Assembly: GCF_040655075.1 (NCBI RefSeq) | Contig: NZ_JBFAJC010000033.1 | Coordinates: 1 to 64,000 of the forward strand | Source: Actinoallomurus sp040655075 | GTDB taxonomy: Bacteria; Actinomycetota; Actinomycetes; Streptosporangiales; Streptosporangiaceae | Length of the DNA stretch: 64,000 nucleotides | Direction: 5' to 3' | Part shown: positions 62,904 to 64,000 of the stretch, one piece after another | Layout: every line of letters begins with the position of its first letter | How positions within the stretch are numbered: the stretch's first letter is position 1 | Position numbers and translations under genes: made by a program | The notes under the pieces: model-generated | What the model was told of the DNA's origin: nothing | What the model saw: only the letters and a program-made list of their open reading frames with translations | Databases searched by the model: none

Positions 62904-63447
62904 TCTTGATAGGTAGATGAGAGACCGCGAAGATCATCCATCGAATTCGGAGGGATTCGAAGCCATGACCATTGTCGCGGGGAATGAGCGTGTCGGCCGG
63001 ACCGGTGTAGCGACTATTGTCCCGGCGGCGCCCTGCGTACGCATGAGATTCATGCTGCGGAGAGTCGCGTAAGCCTTGCCGACGGTATTGCGATTCACGC
63101 CAGCATTTTCGTGGCGCGCCTGCGCCTCGTTGGTGACTACCCCGCGTTACAGGAGCCACCCCGTTACGGCTTGAGCCATCCCAACCTTACACCGGACCGG
63201 ATGCCTCCACGGCAGGGACCACCGACCAACACGTACATATCCGGCGAGCTAACATGGCTCTCGCTACTCCATTCCGTCAAGGGCAAGACCGCCGGCGGCG
63301 ATATTTACCTTATAGGGTGATTCTTGACGTGCACTGACATGCCTCGCACCACCCATCGACCAGTCGGAAGGGGCCGACCCTCTCTTTCACTGTCGGCGCA
63401 CGTGAGGCCCGCGACCTCATCGCGCGCACACCGTTGAAGGCGAGCCA
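62904..63447. other. 544-bp gap between the giant gene and the SARP gene
   Basis: No plausible immunity gene lies here. The left part holds a GntR-type remnant on the minus strand. The right part (63147-63447) contains a short AT-rich island around 63300-63325 (ATATTTACCTTATAGGG) that could contribute to the SARP promoter. No -35/-10 pair with convincing spacing was found. Confidence 0.6.
62934..63146 (-). pseudogene. GntR-family winged-helix regulator remnant
   Basis: The minus-strand frame ending at TGA (62936-62934) encodes TNEAQARHENAGVNRNTVGK and then AYATLRSMNLMRTQGAAGTIVA, the recognition helix and wing of GntR-type DNA-binding domains. An in-frame TAA at 63149-63147 cuts it off and no start codon precedes the helix-turn-helix, so the first part of the domain is missing. 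The remaining 71 codons end shortly after the wing. Too short for a working regulator; probably the residue of a YtrA-like gene. Confidence 0.55.
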
Positions 63448-64000
63448 TTGAGCGACCACGTCAGGTTCGGGCTACTGGGCCCGCTGGAGGCATGGTCCCG
63501 TGACGTCCGGCTCGACCTGGGCCCGCCCAAGCGCCGGGTGCTGCTCACCCGCCTGTTGATCGAGGGCGGTCACACGGTGTCGGCGGACCGCCTGTGTGAC
63601 GACCTGTGGGAGGGGAGTCCGCCTTCCGGGGCCGTGTCCTCCATCCACTCCCATATCAGCCGCCTGCGCGCCGTGCTGGAGCCGGAGCGTTCGCGGCGCG
63701 GACAGGGCACCCTACTGGTCAGCGGGCCGACCGGCTACACGCTCAACGCGCCGTCCGACACTCGCGACTCGACCCGCTTCGAGGAGGCGGTCAACCGCGC
63801 CCGCGAATTGCTGGCCCGCGGACGGCTCTCCGAGGCCCGCCGCGAGGTCGAGAGCGGCCTGAGCCTGTGGCGCGGGGTCGCGCTCGCCGACGCCGCCAAC
63901 TACGCTTTCGCCGCGCGCGAGATCTCCCGGCTGGACGAGATCCGGATGGCCGGCGGCGAGCTGAACGCCGCCATCCTCCTCGAGCAGGGCGAACACGACA
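63448..64000 (+). CDS. SARP/AfsR-family transcriptional regulator (partial)
   Basis: TTG 63448 follows GAAGG seven bases upstream. The 184 codons to the window edge begin SDHVRFGLLGPLEAWSRD. An OmpR-like winged helix follows (residues about 5-95: LGPPKRRVLLTRLLIEGG, ADRLCDDLWEG, SSIHSHISRLRAVLEP, GPTGYTLN). Then comes the start of the bacterial transcriptional activation domain (DSTRFEEAVNRARELLARGR, LSLWRG, EISRLDEIRMAGGELN). SARPs activate gene clusters from direct-repeat promoters, classically antibiotic clusters. The gene continues off the right edge, so downstream ATPase or TPR domains cannot be judged. Whether it controls the giant gene upstream or genes to its right is open. Confidence 0.9.
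   Translation, partial: MSDHVRFGLLGPLEAWSRDVRLDLGPPKRRVLLTRLLIEGGHTVSADRLCDDLWEGSPPSGAVSSIHSHISRLRAVLEPERSRRGQGTLLVSGPTGYTLNAPSDTRDSTRFEEAVNRARELLARGRLSEARREVESGLSLWRGVALADAANYAFAAREISRLDEIRMAGGELNAAILLEQGEHD

Noticed and set aside
58572..62873. 1,433-codon minus-strand open frame opposite beta module C
   Set aside because: Same GC-driven shadow effect; the plus-strand frame carries the homology to module A.
62965..63072. 35-codon plus-strand ORF with a GGAGGGA site nine bases upstream
   Set aside because: It lies opposite the GntR remnant, whose codons better explain the sequence, and the peptide has no recognisable feature.
63311..63329. TATAGG and TTGACG as a promoter for the SARP gene
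   Set aside because: The elements are in the wrong order for one promoter and neither has a partner at 16-19 bp.

Overview
The window comes from a high-GC actinomycete, probably a filamentous one. Support for this: GTG and TTG starts with good Shine-Dalgarno sequences, a full EccB/EccC/EccD type VII secretion (ESX) core, a SARP/AfsR-type regulator and an IlvX-like TPP enzyme. A Streptosporangiales-type host is plausible, but this is inference. No rRNA, tRNA, CRISPR array or insertion sequence was seen.

Layout. Positions 1-1877 hold the tail of an unidentified gene, a strong GC hairpin and a TPP-dependent acetolactate-synthase-family gene broken by an apparent 2-base deletion. Positions 1878-5828 (minus) encode the EccC ATPase. 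A 325-bp divergent gap follows. From 6154 to 62903 (plus) nine genes lie head to tail with gaps of 83 bp or less and one overlap: eccD, eccB, two WXG100 proteins, a 156-aa helical protein, an AAWG-type protein with a roughly 340-residue Q/E/K coiled coil, a YbaB/EbfC-like protein, a 121-aa helical protein, and one uninterrupted 48.5-kb gene for a 16,164-residue protein. After it come a gap with a GntR-type regulator remnant (minus) and the start of a SARP-family regulator that runs off the right edge.

The giant protein is the centre of the window. Its N-terminus resembles the helical, hydrophobic WXG100-like leader of actinobacterial secreted toxins. A proline-rich repeat and a long helical rod follow, then a mosaic of catalytic-looking modules: a papain-like Cys/His/Asp domain, two Cys-rich plus OTU-like units without the catalytic Cys, three intact and one degenerate NCW Cys/His domains, three HExxHxxGLxDE metallopeptidases, a Fic-like domain, a protein-glutaminase domain and an OTU cysteine protease. 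These are embedded among three very large beta-rich modules and helical repeats. Several modules are duplicated, in places at near nucleotide identity.

Working model (inference): EccB/C/D form the export machine, the WXG100 pair and small helical proteins are partners or chaperones, the AAWG coiled-coil protein is a co-secreted scaffold, and the giant protein is a multi-effector substrate comparable in logic to MARTX toxins. No immunity gene follows it, and eccE and mycP are not in the window.
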